From Mariannaea sp. PMI_226 (lineage: Eukaryota; Ascomycota; Sordariomycetes; Hypocreales; Nectriaceae), in NCBI GenBank assembly GCA_024336345.1, contig JANFOG010000004.1, positions 3,658,001 through 3,722,000 on the forward strand: 64,000 nucleotides of DNA, read 5' to 3'. The position numbers and the translations under genes are program-made. A model generated the notes under the pieces. The model made no database searches. It saw nothing but the letters and a program-made list of their open reading frames with translations, and had not been told where the DNA came from. Shown piece after piece: positions 21,831 through 34,046 of this stretch. The stretch's first letter is position 1, and every line of letters begins with the position of its first letter.

Positions 21831-23867
21831 ATAGTTGCAAGTAAATATGCTCAGCCACGTATATCAGACTAAAGTTAGATTTAAGGCTTGTATGCAACCG
21901 ACCCCAATGAAACTTGTTTGTCGGTAGAATGCACCAGCCTTGAGACCTTGGGTCCCTCCCTACATGAACAACCCAAACCTCTCCAGAAATTAAAGAGCTT
22001 GCTGTGTTTGCAGAAACAAGGTCTCAAGATCTCTGTGTATCCTCTACAGTTCTACCTTGTTCTTGCTGCGTAAGAATTGTAGAATCTTGACTAAACCCTT
22101 GTGAATGTAACACCCGTGTGGCACGGAGCACATCATACAGCCTACCACTTCTAGGGTTTGGCGAGATCTACTATACTCAGGTTGTTATTGACTATGTCTG
22201 CCATGCTCCATCCATGTCGCAAAAGCACACACACAAAAAAAAACAAAAAAAACCTGGGGTACTGGAGGATGATTTGGTGTCAGCAGCAGCCAGGGCCATG
22301 GTGGCAACGATTTTTCTTCCTCTCAATACAACCGCGGGGAATTTGGGGAGATGTTAGTTTCAAGTCGTTTGTCTCGTGGTGTGCCTGGTTTGGTTTGGCA
22401 CGGAACCTTGCAGAGCATGCCACGAGTTTGCCACGAGTTCGACAGTGCTAAAAGGTGAGATGGTGGCTGCAGCACGAAGGATCTCGCCACGATGGGCAGC
22501 GAACAGTAGTATTTTGTATGCACCTCACCCACCAACCCTACCAGGGAGACGACTCTTAGCATCCCCCGGGAAATGGCCTTGTTCCACGGAGATACGTACT
22601 GACTCGGCATGCAAGCAGAAAATACGAGGCAGCTTTTGATAGGTACCCGATCTCTCAGTAATTGCAACTCATATCGGATCCGATCGTGAAGATGAAGAAA
22701 GTCTATGATGCATGTGGCTGGCACCCTCCTGCAGCATGGCGCCTCTTCTGGAAGAGCCTGGGAATGGCATCCTTGTTGTCTTTGCTTTTTTTTTTCTTCT
22801 TGAGAAGGGGGCTTAATGCGGCCCTTGGAGAAATGAATCAAAAGGTTCGGAGCCGCAACCGCGGACATACGAGAAAGAGACGGAGGAATATTGGGGAACT
22901 AACTGTTGGAAATGAAGCTATCATCAAGCTTCAAACAACGCTTTCAATCACTAGCGACGCTTTGAATGGCCAACGGGCTTCAAACCCCGCGTGGCTTGAG
23001 CGAGGACGTAGAGCTGCGGTGGCTATTCTAAAGGATGTAACTAAGTGATTATGCATCATCTTAGTGGAGGCTCGCTCGCACAAAAGCGACTTCAAGCATT
23101 GTCATCTTGACTCGCAGACGAGCTAAATGACAAGGGTTTCGCAGGCAGTACGCGTGAAGTAAAATCAACGGAGCTGCCCTCCATCACAGAACCCTGGCAC
23201 CCAGAATTCGGCGCCCGGGCGGTGGGTTTGCTGGACGGCAGGTGATTGGGCGCCTAGATTTCACGGCCTTCGTCCTCCGCGCCTCCGCCCTTGAGGTATA
23301 TCGAACCATTTCACTCTGGCAGTTTGTGGATTTAAGAGATGCTCAACAAATAGGCTCGCTTGACAGATGAGGCCGGGCTCTTTTTTTTTCGAAACAGCCC
23401 ATGGCAAGGCCCCCTCATGAAAAATTCAAGATCGCATCCACGGAAATCTGCGGAGAAAGGGATACTGCTGTTGCGCGGGGAAGAAGAACAGCTGGGGTTT
23501 GCGGGGGAAGATGGGGTATCGGTGACCACCGCACACACACAAACACGCGGTTCTATAGCTTGGGTGCTGTCGTCAACAATCGTCAAGCTCTACTCCAAGT
23601 AGTGCTAATAGGTGACGGACTTGCACTTCCATTGCATTTTTGAATCCCTGACCTGACACTTCAAGAAATTAATGGCTTCACTTCAGCTGGGCTACGAAGA
23701 AGATGGCATCTTCAGCTTCGGGCTAACTCGCGGCTCTGTTATCTCACCACTTTGCTAGTTCTGAGCCGAGTAGAGTTATACGAGAGAGAGAAAGTCGACT
23801 GACTTGTTATTTAGCAATTGCTGTACAGTCCATTAATCAGCTCATGCACGCCTCTGTTGCACAAGTT

Positions 23868-23869
<2 letters not shown>

Positions 23870-23903
<34 letters not shown>
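23870..23903. repeat. Poly(T) tract of 34 bases
   Basis: An uninterrupted run of 34 T on the plus strand lies in gene-free DNA. It has no flanking target-site duplication that I can see, and the sequences on either side do not resemble a retroposed transcript. Confidence 0.9.
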
Positions 23904-24956
23904 CCAACGACCACTTCTACTCGTTCACTTCGGCCTGGCCATTTCCACCTTGTTGAGTAAACAAAGGGCGCCAGTAAAAGGCAGAGGACGTTCAACTAGC
24001 ACGGTGGTGGGCCAGCACTAGAAACTTGGCCAGAGATTCGAAAAAGGAGCCTCATGCAGGCGCCTTCTTGGCTGAAAACCGTTCTCCATTCTACCCCAAT
24101 CGTCAATTGATTATTGGCTGGGCTTCCAACTGAATCGTGCAGCGGCTCGAGACGACGGTGGGTATTGTCCTAGTGGCTTGCGCAAGCGCCCATTTACAAC
24201 ACCAAGCCTCCCGCCCACCTCATACTGCCAAGCATCAGGGTCTGATCTTTCCAGCATCACAATACATAGTAAGCGGTGCATTCTACTGTGCTGATGGCCC
24301 GAAACGGCAGAGCAAGTCCGTTGCTGTCAATTGTAGTTGTCTGTTCTCACAGCGTGGGGGGATCTGGACCTTGACGGGGGTTCCCCTGGCGACTATGCCT
24401 CAGGCTAGCTACATAGCAACAACTTCGGCGCTTTCGGTCTTCTTTCAGAATTAGCCGGCTATCTTGGCAACAGACCTGCTTGACGTCGTGCGTACTGTAG
24501 TAAATGTGCACTTCGTTTTAACAAACTGGTCCATGCTTCATCAACTGACTTTAATTCCACCAATTATTGTTAGCTGGAATTGCCGATGTGGCTGCCCACC
24601 TACCGATGCCAATGCAGGAAAAGGCAAGTCGGGGCAAATACTGACGTTGGTTAGGCTGGAAGGAAGAGCCTCTATTAAATAGCATGTACCTTAGGCCACT
24701 AATTACGTCGTGTTTAGGTTTGCGTGGATACAAATCGAGCCTATAAAATGCAAGCTTAGTTTTGAATGTTGGCTTGCAGCTCCTGGGTCCCTGGGTAGCT
24801 AGTGGCAATGGATCATTGCCTGTCACTATGAGCCGACAGATTGGTCTTGTCACCGATCTGCCTTGGACATGTGCTCGTTCCGATGAGGTATGACATGTGG
24901 AAAGGGACTTCACCCAGGTGGCTTGATCGAGGTACCGCTGGCCATGACAACTGGCA

Positions 24957-25023
24957 TGGGATGGGGAATGGGGGAGAGGGGAGAGGGGAGAGAGCGAGGG
25001 TGAAAGGGGAGGGGGAGGGGGGG
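24957..25023 (+). repeat. Purine-only, G-rich tract with G-quadruplex potential
   Basis: Apart from a few pyrimidines, about 67 bases consist of G and A with at least eight runs of three or more G separated by one to seven bases (GGGG AATGGGGGAGAGGGG type spacing). This meets the usual pattern for an intramolecular quadruplex on the plus strand. It lies about 2.4 kb upstream of the MFS start codon. Confidence 0.75.
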
Positions 25024-27399
25024 TGCGCACCCGTTGCACCCTGTTCGAACTCCAGACCTTTTAGATTTACTGTACAGCTTCCAAACGAGCGGGCGGATGC
25101 GGATGTGCGCTTCCAGTGGGCTGAGAGACGATGAGATGAGCCGACGTGGGCCAGTGCGCATAGTTGGGGAACTTGGGGGACTGGTGAAGGGGCCATCTAG
25201 TTGATGAGGGTCAACAAGGCTGCAATGATTACTGATATCCTGATTATTCGGACCAAGGTCCTCCGCTTTCTCTCTCCTCTCCCCACGGGGTCAATATGAA
25301 GATCCCATCTCTGGGGAAATCTGAAGAAGACCTGCCTCATCTTGATCAAGTGGGCATATCTTCTTATGGAGGCGGGGAGAGACGGAGAAAGACGGAGGAG
25401 GAGAGGGAGAGAGAAAGAAGGAATCGCAGATGTAAATGAGTAATTAGCGACACCAGTGACATAAAATGCTTTGTAATGCAATAACAAGCTGAAAACTAGG
25501 GAGCTATCTAAGGGTAGAGGCAGATGCATCTGATTTTCTCAACCTGGCGTTGGGGTAGCATGCTAGGCTTACTTACGTACAAGTCCGTGGGCAATGGAAG
25601 CCTCGGGAGGTCCGTCCCACTTGATAGAGATAAACGAAAACACCAGCCAGTATCACCGCCATATCGATTTACAGCCACCTAGGTACTCACTTGACGATTG
25701 AGTACAATAAGCGCAGTTAGTTTATTCTTTTCCAAGAATTTTTTTTTAACACAATTGCTAGATACCCCGCATTTGACTTTACCTAAAATACTCCTCCAAG
25801 ACACCTATCATCACCGAAAACCATTCCCGCGTGGTCGTTTTCAGAGGTGAAGTGCGCCAGGGGTTTTATTTTTTACCCCTCTGCAATGATTCCATGCAAC
25901 TTTGAATAGCGTTACATAGCCCATCTGCCGGGGGTCGCGAAGGATGCCGTAGACATCTGTCTACTGTTAAAAAACATATGTCAAGCCTACCCCCAAATGT
26001 AGGCAGCTATTAGCTATTATTCGCTAGCATCGGAGTGACCCCAGCCCCCCCCGCAGACTAACAGTCCAACTTCTCGTCGCCGAATTTGACTTGATCGACA
26101 CGGCCCCAACGTAGCCTAATCAGAGAAAGGAAGGCCAGCAAATGCGGGAGGCAAACTTTTCCCCGTTCTCCAATGACTCTCAAGGATCACCGTGGTTTAT
26201 TTCCGCTCTCTTTGAGACGCCCCGCTGGTACTAAGGTCACAAGAGACTAGGACCTTCTCCTCCACTCTTACTACGTGCACTATCCACCATCTAATTGTCT
26301 GAACATCCAACCCAATTATACCATCTATTATTTTCAATATGCCCTCCTCCCCTTCTTCCCTGTTTCACACACCCCTCAGTTCTTCCCCCCGCCCCCTCCC
26401 TTCCCTCCACTTCGGAGAAGAGAAGCACTTCCCGATACCTCTGATTTTGACTTGACAGTGGCCCGTTGGCGTCTCTAAACTGGGGGGGATTGTCCTGTCG
26501 CTCGAGGTTGGACGCGGACGGACGGATGTCATGGATGAAATAAGGGCTTTCGGTGGGGGTAGGTCTATGATTGCTTCGCTTCCCTGGACCCGTCATCACT
26601 TCCCGTGGTAGTGCGTACCATACCATACAGGCTACTCCTCACGACTCGCGACTTACGACTTGCGAACTCACGACTCAAGACCAGGGGAAAGCGTGGTCCT
26701 TGCAAGTCAGAGAAGCAGTCGGTTGCTCCATCTCTCCACATTGTCTCCTCATTTACTCCCATCGGGGTTGCATTTCCTCCAAGGGCGGAGCAATGACAAG
26801 CGAAGGGTACAGTCGTATTGTAGCAGAGTCTGCCTGCTCCGTGATTTTCTATTAAAGCTGGCCCATCTCTTCCATTTTGATCGACGGGTTTGCCTTACGT
26901 TAACGACGGAGATCACATCGAGAAGAAGAAATAGAAGCCGGCCTCGTTGACGACTCCATTTCTTCTTGTTGATTGCTTGCTTCACGGTTTCTTTGGTTTC
27001 CACAGTTTTGGAACTCCAATTCCTCTTATATCAGCCATCCTCCTCGTTCGTACCTATCTTCACACACACCCTTCCCGCTTCACACGCGATTGGTTGTTCC
27101 ACCATCATACCCGTTTTTGGAGTTCCTGTCTCGCATCGTTTTTCGACACTGAGACTCTTTTTGTCTTTTTTTGGTCGTTGAACTTGGCCTCTCTTTCTCT
27201 CCCTGCCAATCCGCTGTCCTGCTGCTCGGCTGGCTGAGGAATCCTTGTCTACCTTACCTTGCCTCAACTCTTTGATTTCTCTTGCCCACGTTTCTTCCGT
27301 CAAACGTGACTTGAGAGACATTTTTCTTTCCCTTCCCGAAAACTTTACGAACAACATTGTATTAGCGGCTCGTCGATTCGCCGCCAATAAGCAGCAATC

Positions 27400-29102
27400 A
27401 TGAGTGTGAATGAAGCCTTTGAAGATAAGGCGTCTGCCCAGCAGATTGACCTAGTCAACGATCCTGATGCTGGCTTGTCCGAGGAAGAGCGGATGGAACT
27501 GGTATGTATTCCTTATTTGTCAAAATCTTGCAAGTTCAAAAGGAAAAAATCAATGCGGCGATTCAGAGAGGAAAAGGAGACGTCGAGGCTGACTGTTGCA
27601 ATAGGACCGCAAGCTTATCCGAAAACTAGACATGCGCCTTGTGCCATGGGTATGTGATTAATATGACCTTCAATTGATCAATGTGTATGATGCTGATGAT
27701 TCAAAGCTGTGCTTCCTGTACCTGGTCTGTTTCTTGGATCGAACTAATATTGGCAACGCCAAAATCGCCGGTCTCCTAGTGGATGTTCCAATGTCCACGA
27801 CACAATTCAATGCCACCCTGACAATTTTTTACATCTCGTACGCTTTTTTTGAAGTTGCTGCCAATATCCTTCTGAAGAAGACGCGTCCCTCTATTTTTAT
27901 CCCTATAATTATGTGAGTAGTGGCCTTCTACAATCATATAAAATAATGATAAACTGACCTCGTGCTTTAGTATTCTCTGGGGCTGCACTATGCTAGGTAT
28001 GGGCTTTGTTAAGAACTGGTCCGGCCTCATGGCTGCTCGTTGGTTCCTCGGCGTTGCTGAGGCAGGTCTCTTCCCCGGAATCAACTACTACCTTTCATGC
28101 TGGTACAAGCGATCCGAGTTCGGCGCTCGTGCTGCCTGGTTTTTCTCGGCCGCAGCTTTGGCTGGCTCTTTCGGTGGTCTGCTTGCTGCTGCCATTGAGA
28201 AGATGGATGGCACCGCTGGTATTGCCGGCTGGGCATGGATCTTCATTCTGGAGGGTCTTCTCACCATCATCGTCGGTGCTGTCTCATTTTGGATGGTGCA
28301 CGACTTCCCCGATGAGGCCAAATTCCTCTCCGATGATGACCGACGACGAGTTATTCTCCGACTTCAGCGCGACCAACAGGCTTCTGCCCAGCACGAGGAG
28401 TTCAAGATGAAGTACTTCTGGCAAGCTGTCACCGACTGGAAGATGTACGTTGGCATGCTCATCTACATGGGACCTCTGATGCCTCTGTACTCTTTCAGCG
28501 TGTTCTTGCCCACTATCATTCAGAACCTGGGCCTGACCAGCAAGACATCAGTCATCAAGAACCAGCTTCTGAGCGTGCCCCCTTATGCTCTGGCTGCCGT
28601 TGTGACAGTTGTGCTTGGCGTGTACTCCGATCGCATCCAGAGACGTGGCATCTTCAACTTGATCGTAGCTCCTGTTGGTATGGCAGGATTCATCATGCTG
28701 ATTGCATCAAGCAACCCAGCTGTCCAGTATACCGGTTGCTTCCTTGGTGCTCTGGGTATCTACCCGGCAATCCCTATCACTATCACTTGGGTTGCAAACA
28801 ACATCGAAGGCGTGTATAAGCGTGGAATCGTTCTGGGTTTCGTAATTGGATGGGGAAACTTGAATGGTATTGTCAGCAGTAACGTGTTCATCAATCCGCC
28901 TCACTTCTACCCTGGACACGCCACTATTCTTGGATATATGTTTTTTGGAATCTTTGGTGGCAGTGCTATCATGTACACGCTGCTTGCGCGCGAGAACAAG
29001 AAGCGTCTCAACGGAGAGCGAGACCATTTGGTGCAAGGCAAGTCTGCTGAGGCGATCCACGAGATGGGTGACCAGAGGCCCGACTTTTTGTATACTCTGT
29101 AG
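27400..29102 (+). CDS. MFS transporter, anion:cation symporter (allantoate/nicotinate permease-like)
   Basis: Exons 27400-27501, 27605-27649, 27707-27912 and 27971-29102 encode 494 aa. The second exon is only 15 codons (DRKLIRKLDMRLVPW), the usual start of helix 1 in this family, followed by LCFLYLVCFLDRTNIGNAKI, the signature of Dal5/Tna1-type permeases. Other hallmarks: FYISYAFFEVAANILLKK, RWFLGVAEAGLFPGINYYLS, RAAWFFSAAALAGSFGGLL and, in the second half, WVANNIEGVYKRGIVLGFVIGWGNLNGIV. About 12 transmembrane helices are expected, with cytosolic ends. Family members import organic anions such as nicotinate, allantoate, pantothenate or biotin precursors at the plasma membrane; the substrate here cannot be fixed. 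The gene stands alone with a long C/T-rich leader and no neighbouring catabolic enzymes. Confidence 0.94.
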
Positions 29103-31362
29103 AGAAGGGGAGAGGAGTCGTTTTTTTGTAGACTTATACTACAAAGGTTGAATTATTATTTATCATATCAATTTTGATCTACTCCTTTTTCTTGATATTT
29201 TATTCTTATTCTTGTGTTTCTGAAAACTGGACTCATAACTGGGCCAGTAACACAATAGTGTAATGAACATTGGCATATGAAATCTCACGAAAAAAAAAAA
29301 CCATTTGGTTCGATAATTGGTACTACATGAGATGGATCGGCTGTGTGACGATTGATGCACTAGTTGTTGAGTTGAACCGATGTTTGCCGGCCCCAATACC
29401 GAATCCCAAGAACGTAAACGAGGTTGTGCACAGCAGACATGCATTCACACACATACCATGTACATAACTTATCCTGTGCTGTAGACAGGGAGCATGGAAA
29501 ACAGAGCTGGATCTGGGCCGGGGAAGGGACGGCAATAAATTTACAAACATGTTGTGTATTCTTGAGTTGACCAAGGTACTTCAATGGTCGAATACCTCTG
29601 ATGCAAGGCAAATTGAACCCGCTTACCAAGTACAACAACCTATTTAGCGACTTGGGCCGACGAACTGCTCGACTCTGTAGTACAAGTTGAGAGAGTCCCC
29701 GCTGGTGGTTTTCAGGTAGGTTTCTGCTATGTGGCTGACGCAGGTTTGTGGCCGCCAAACGATGATTGGAGCTGTCGAAGGTGGTGGTGACGAGGTAATA
29801 ACACTGGTTGGACCAAGTACAAGTCTGCGGGCGTTTGACTCGACGCTTCGACAAGGGCATCAAAATGCCGGATCCTTGCTCGATTTATCGTTTGGAGGTC
29901 TGGAGGAGGGGGGGTCGAATATGCTGGTCATACTGTATACCTAGTATCTGTGTTTTTTTTTTTATTTTCTGATTACCAACTTTCACACAGTGGCGCTATT
30001 CTTTTTGCCTTTCCGCTCCAGTCTGATTCCTAACTAAGGAAAAACGGTTCCGACGCCGTTGAATGAAGATCTCCCATGCCCTGTCTTAGTTATCTGAGGA
30101 GCTGCTGACACATCCCAATCAAGGCGTCAGAGGTACAGCAGGAGAGGAGTTGAAGCCACCCACAACATGGGGTGTTCAGGCCTGTCAATTGGCCGGTCAT
30201 TCAAATCCGGATGCAGTGCATGTAAGGCAAGAATGAGTTCACCAGAAACGGGAGGGGAGGGGAGGTTTGGGGGAGGGTGTCGCTCCTGTACCGTACGGTC
30301 CGGTGCTGTCACTAACGTGGAGGAGGACGATGCAGAATGGAGATTGGGCGGGAACAGAATGGGATGACGATATTGCAACACTTTCGTTGGTCCTCGCGGC
30401 TGGCGAACAGAGCGGACAGACCGATGCATCACCTGCCCGCCTATTTGACATGTCATTGTAGTAATACAACTTTCTGGGCTTCATGGCGATGCTTCTGCTC
30501 CTGGCCGCCTGCGCAGCCGACGTAGGCAAACACCTGATGCATCCTCTTCCCTAGATTTGAGCACTGCTCTCTCCAACTTTTTGTATCCCATCTTCTTCTA
30601 CTCATCTTATCCTGCCTCTCCGTCTCCCTCATCTACCCCGGTAGAGTGAGTTGCCGGCGGGCCCTCTGCATCCTTCGGCAGCCGGCAGCTGGCGACAGTT
30701 GCACGGCATCGTAATAAATTGCATCTCGGGTTGGCTTTCAACCCTGCCCTTGTCACCAGTTCTCGACAGCCGGGTTACGAAGAAGCAATCCAGTTCTTTT
30801 TGACTTGGCCCTTTTCTTGTTCCCTTCCTTCTCTCGCTCTTGTACCCAAACGCGCTTTTCTTTCTGGTGGTTTTATTCACTCTTCGGTCCCTCGGTTGCC
30901 CGCATCATCGGACGCACCTCCAAAGGAACACACACTCATCCCTCAGGGCAACCGAGCTCGTGTGTGTTCGTACGAGGGATCGAAACTCTTTCTTTGTGTG
31001 ACACCCTCGCTTGTCACCGCCTAATCGAGGTTGACTATCGTTCTATTCATTCTTCCTAATTTCTCATCCTTCTTTTCTATTTTGATTGCTTGTCTTGAAC
31101 TCGAGGCAGGCCGCTTCCCTGCACCTCTTCTCTTACACTTTCGACTTTTGCACCCACAGCTTTCTTGTATTAACAGAGAAGGGCCTTTGGACATCACCTC
31201 AAGAAGCCGCCTTTTTATCAACAAAACTTGGCCTTTGGAGACACGAAGAGAAACAAACAGAAAGGGCTGTCAGGAACTATAGCAAGCCATAAGGCACACA
31301 CACGCACACAAGCACACAAGCACACAGGCAACTCTTCTCACAACTACTTGCTGGATGCAATC
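29103..31362. other. Intergenic region and long leader of the GPCR gene (2.3 kb)
   Basis: The left 150 bases are AT-rich and probably the transporter 3' end. The remainder carries only short frames. From about 30560 the plus strand becomes C/T-rich, and a run of CACACA/AAGCACAC motifs (31292-31330) precedes the GPCR start, so a leader of several hundred bases is likely. No other gene or RNA recognised. Confidence 0.5.
31292..31330 (+). repeat. CA-rich degenerate microsatellite in the GPCR leader
   Basis: Repeated ACACAC / AAGCACAC units fill about 39 bases immediately upstream of the GPCR start codon, probably within its 5' untranslated region. Confidence 0.7.
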
Positions 31363-33058
31363 ATGCTGGTACAGTCGCTTCTCGCCCCTCGTGACGAGCA
31401 ACTGACGACAAAGGAACTTAATACTGTAGTCCTGCTGGAGCGGATAGGAGGATCAATTAGCCTGGTCGCTGTGGTCTGCGTCTTTATCACATACGCCCTT
31501 GTCCAGCGGGTGCGGAACGTCCAAAACACCTTTATCGTTTTTGCCAGCATCTCCAATGTCGGCGCCTGCATCGCGAGCCTCATCGCTCTGGATGGCTTGG
31601 ACAAGGGGGTTGACTCTTCTCTGTGCCAAGGACAGGGCTTCTTATTTCAGATGTAAGATTCGGTTTCCATTCCGCCATTTTCAAAGGAGCTCAAGCATAC
31701 GACTCAACCATTTCGTGTTCACAACATGTTCTACGCAAACACCCTACTAATGAAATGCTATCACAGGTTCATGCAGTCCGATCCCTGGTGGTCACTCGCT
31801 ATGGCATTCAACGTCTTTCTCGTCTTCTTCTTCCGAGCCAGCCCCGATTCCTTTCGCAAGTGGTGGTGGCTGTATTGCCTGATCTGCTATGGAGGTCCTT
31901 TTATCCTCGCACTTTCTCTTCTTTTGGCTAGGCGCCCTGGAAAGCAGCGGGTATACGGGTCAGCAACGGTAGGAAACCCATGCACTCATTCAATCTTTCT
32001 TCCCTAAGCGACATGTACTGACCATGTTTCGAATAGATTTGGTGTTGGGTAGACAATGACTGGGAGAATATCCGCATATACACATACTACATGCTAGTTT
32101 GGATCTGCATAGTCGGGTCACTGCTGTTTTATTTCATGGTTGGATATCATGTCTTTCGTTCTCGCAATAAACTCAGGAGTATCTCTGCATCCAAGAGCCG
32201 AGAAAATGGAACGAATGAACCAGTACGTATATCTCTCACTGTCTTGTCGTCAACGAAGAACTCACCAACATTTTGCTCCACTAGAAGCCTCATGTCGATT
32301 TCCATGTCCCCCAGGACTGCTTTTATGGAAGAATCGTGACAGAAGTACAGGTCGTCCAGTCAACAGCCTCTTCAAGCGTTCTTCCGAGCAAACCAAAAGC
32401 CGCTCATCAGAATCCCTGTCCAAGCACTCCCTTTGAATCGCCGCCTCAGCTGCAACCCGCATCGAACCAGTACTGCTCCAACTTCTCGACGGTCACCTCC
32501 GATACGGCCGCACCGCCCAAAGCCGGGCTTTACCCTCTGCGCCGCATCAAGGGGGCAATAACTAGGGTGTTGTCCAAGTTCGTAGTTGAGGACCCCATCA
32601 AGCGAGCATACCTGCGTACGAGCCTCCTCTTCGCTCTCAGTGTTCTAGCAACATGGATCCCGAGCAGCCTAAACCGCATTCACAGCTGGCTCATCGGTGA
32701 TTCGCCCTACGAGTACCACGTCGCTACTGCCGCCATGTTACCGCTTCAGGGCCTCTGGAACGCCGTCATCTTCTTCGTCACAAGCTACCGTGGGATTCTG
32801 GATACAATCCGCCAATGGTTGCGTCCAGGGCAGGTACAGCAGCAACAACGGGACATGGCTGATACGGGAGCAGATAGTTCGGCAAGCATGGATGTGCATG
32901 GAGGGCGAGGCGAAGGGGCATACGAGGGTGAAGGCCTGAGCGAGGGTGAGTGTGATGGTGGGAGCATGGACGGTTTCTTGAACGATACAGAGTCTGGGAG
33001 CGACGTTGAGCTTAGACGTATGGCGGAGGCGCCTGGGAAGAGGTCTTCGAGCCTGTGA
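31363..33058 (+). CDS. cAMP-receptor-like G-protein-coupled receptor (fungal GPR-1 type)
   Basis: Exons 31363-31652, 31767-31968, 32037-32222 and 32285-33058 encode 483 aa. Joins restore a seven-helix receptor: helix 1 (LVAVVCVFITYALVQRV), helix 2 (TFIVFASISNVGACIASLIA), the Cys of SLCQGQGFLFQ, FNVFLVFFFRASPDSFRKWW, the extracellular IWCWVDNDWENIRIYTYY loop, and after splicing KPHVDFHVPQDCFYGRIVTE leading into a long third intracellular loop (about residues 225-325). Helices 6-7 are KRAYLRTSLLFALSVLATWI and the stretch around AAMLPLQGLWNAVIFFVTSY. This matches the class related to Dictyostelium cAMP receptors; Neurospora GPR-1 of this class acts in female development. The acidic/Gly-rich C-tail is likely a phosphorylation target. 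The frame is open upstream to an ATG at 31228, but that extension is polar and His/Lys-rich, so the later ATG is preferred. The ligand is unknown. Confidence 0.92.
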
Positions 33059-33310
33059 TGGATAGAATTATGGCGTCTAATGCGTGTCTATGAGCGACGA
33101 ACGTAATGAATGGGAGGAAGAGAAAAAAGAAAAAGGGACATGGACATGGTCACGGTACTAATCTGTACTAAAGATGAGGGTAGTCTCTAGCTTATGCGTG
33201 CTATGCGAGATATTCATCAAATAGGCAATAAATCACCGGTTGGTATAACTTGTGAGAGGCTGTGGTACCCAGTATGTCACTGTAGAAAGGGCATCTATTC
33301 AGGGGCTCAG

Positions 33311-33345
33311 CCCCCCCCCCCCCTCCCCCTTTTTTTTTTTTTTTT
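33311..33345. repeat. Poly(C)-poly(T) homopolymer tract
   Basis: Thirteen C, one T, five C and then sixteen T form an all-pyrimidine strand of 35 bases in the 3' flank of the GPCR gene. Confidence 0.9.
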
Positions 33346-34024
33346 GCTTTCCAGTGTCTCTATTAGTTAATGAGTTCACTGTTTGAGAAAGAAAGGGCAT
33401 CTAATCTGTAGTAGCAAGTCGCGATGAGCAGCGCCATGCACGCCAGCACATACACATACATCGGGCACTTTGTGTATGCAGTAGTAGGGCACTTGTGCAC
33501 AGCCAGAGTCACCACTATGCTGATGGATACCCTAATTATAGTCTGGAGTGGCCAATCAGAAGCAGATTCGCCTTACATCATCAATGACGTCGCTGACGAA
33601 TAGTGGCTTGAACTAATTCGGATTTGCTTTGTGCCGCGCTTGTGTGGTCTCAGACACTGCCCAACGGTCAAACATTAGGGCATATGCTAAAATATTCAAC
33701 TAAAGATATGAGGACTTTTGACGGTATTGGGCATATGTCTTTTCAATACACAGTAAAATACAAGTCCAGGGCAGGGTTTTGCTGGTCCGTAACTCGGCCT
33801 AATTCCGATCTCGTCCAAGTATAGACTAAACAGCCTTTCGCTACTCTCACCTACACATAACATATGTATATGTATAAGATAGTCTTTTACAAATCTATCG
33901 CATACGAATTTCAGCTCATTATGTCTCGTATTGTGCTTTGAGGCGTAAATACTTCTTCGAAAATACGAATAAGTTGAACACTAGGCCGTGGACGCGAGTT
34001 TGTGGCTTGTGGCTATGTCGGCTA

Positions 34025-34046
34025 CTGCAGCTGCAGCTGCAGCTGC
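34025..34046. repeat. (CTGCAG)n palindromic hexamer repeat
   Basis: Twenty-two bases of CTGCAG/CAGCTG units form an essentially self-complementary stretch followed by imperfect continuation (CTGCGGTTGTAGCTC). The tract could extrude a small hairpin; it also contains several CAGCTG E-box-like sites. Confidence 0.8.

Larger units (their letters stand above)
21831..27399. other. Long gene-free stretch upstream of the MFS transporter (5.6 kb)
   Basis: No frame in this stretch has coding character; the longest (22868-22323 minus, 181 codons; 25039-24551 minus, 162 codons) are unspliced low-complexity frames without domains. Notable non-coding features are a 34-base T run, a 67-base purine/G-rich tract and scattered A runs. 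From about 26240 to 27390 the plus strand is increasingly C/T-rich and without long gaps, consistent with a long transcribed leader for the transporter. A long non-coding RNA or distant enhancer-like promoter is possible but not shown by sequence. No transposon remnant recognised. Confidence 0.55.

Noticed and set aside
22323..22868. 181-codon minus-strand frame
   Set aside because: Contains simple-sequence residues (KKKQRQQ) from an A/T run and no family resemblance.
23870..23903. Poly(T) run as the poly(A) tail of a minus-strand retroposed element
   Set aside because: No reverse-transcriptase or LINE/SINE-like sequence beside it and no target-site duplication visible.
24551..25039. 162-codon minus-strand frame
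   Set aside because: Its N-terminus is the complement of the G-rich tract (Pro/Ser runs); no domain.
25042..25052. GTTCGAACTCC resembling a tRNA B-box
   Set aside because: The flanking bases do not form a T-stem, and no A-box or acceptor stem lies at the right distance.
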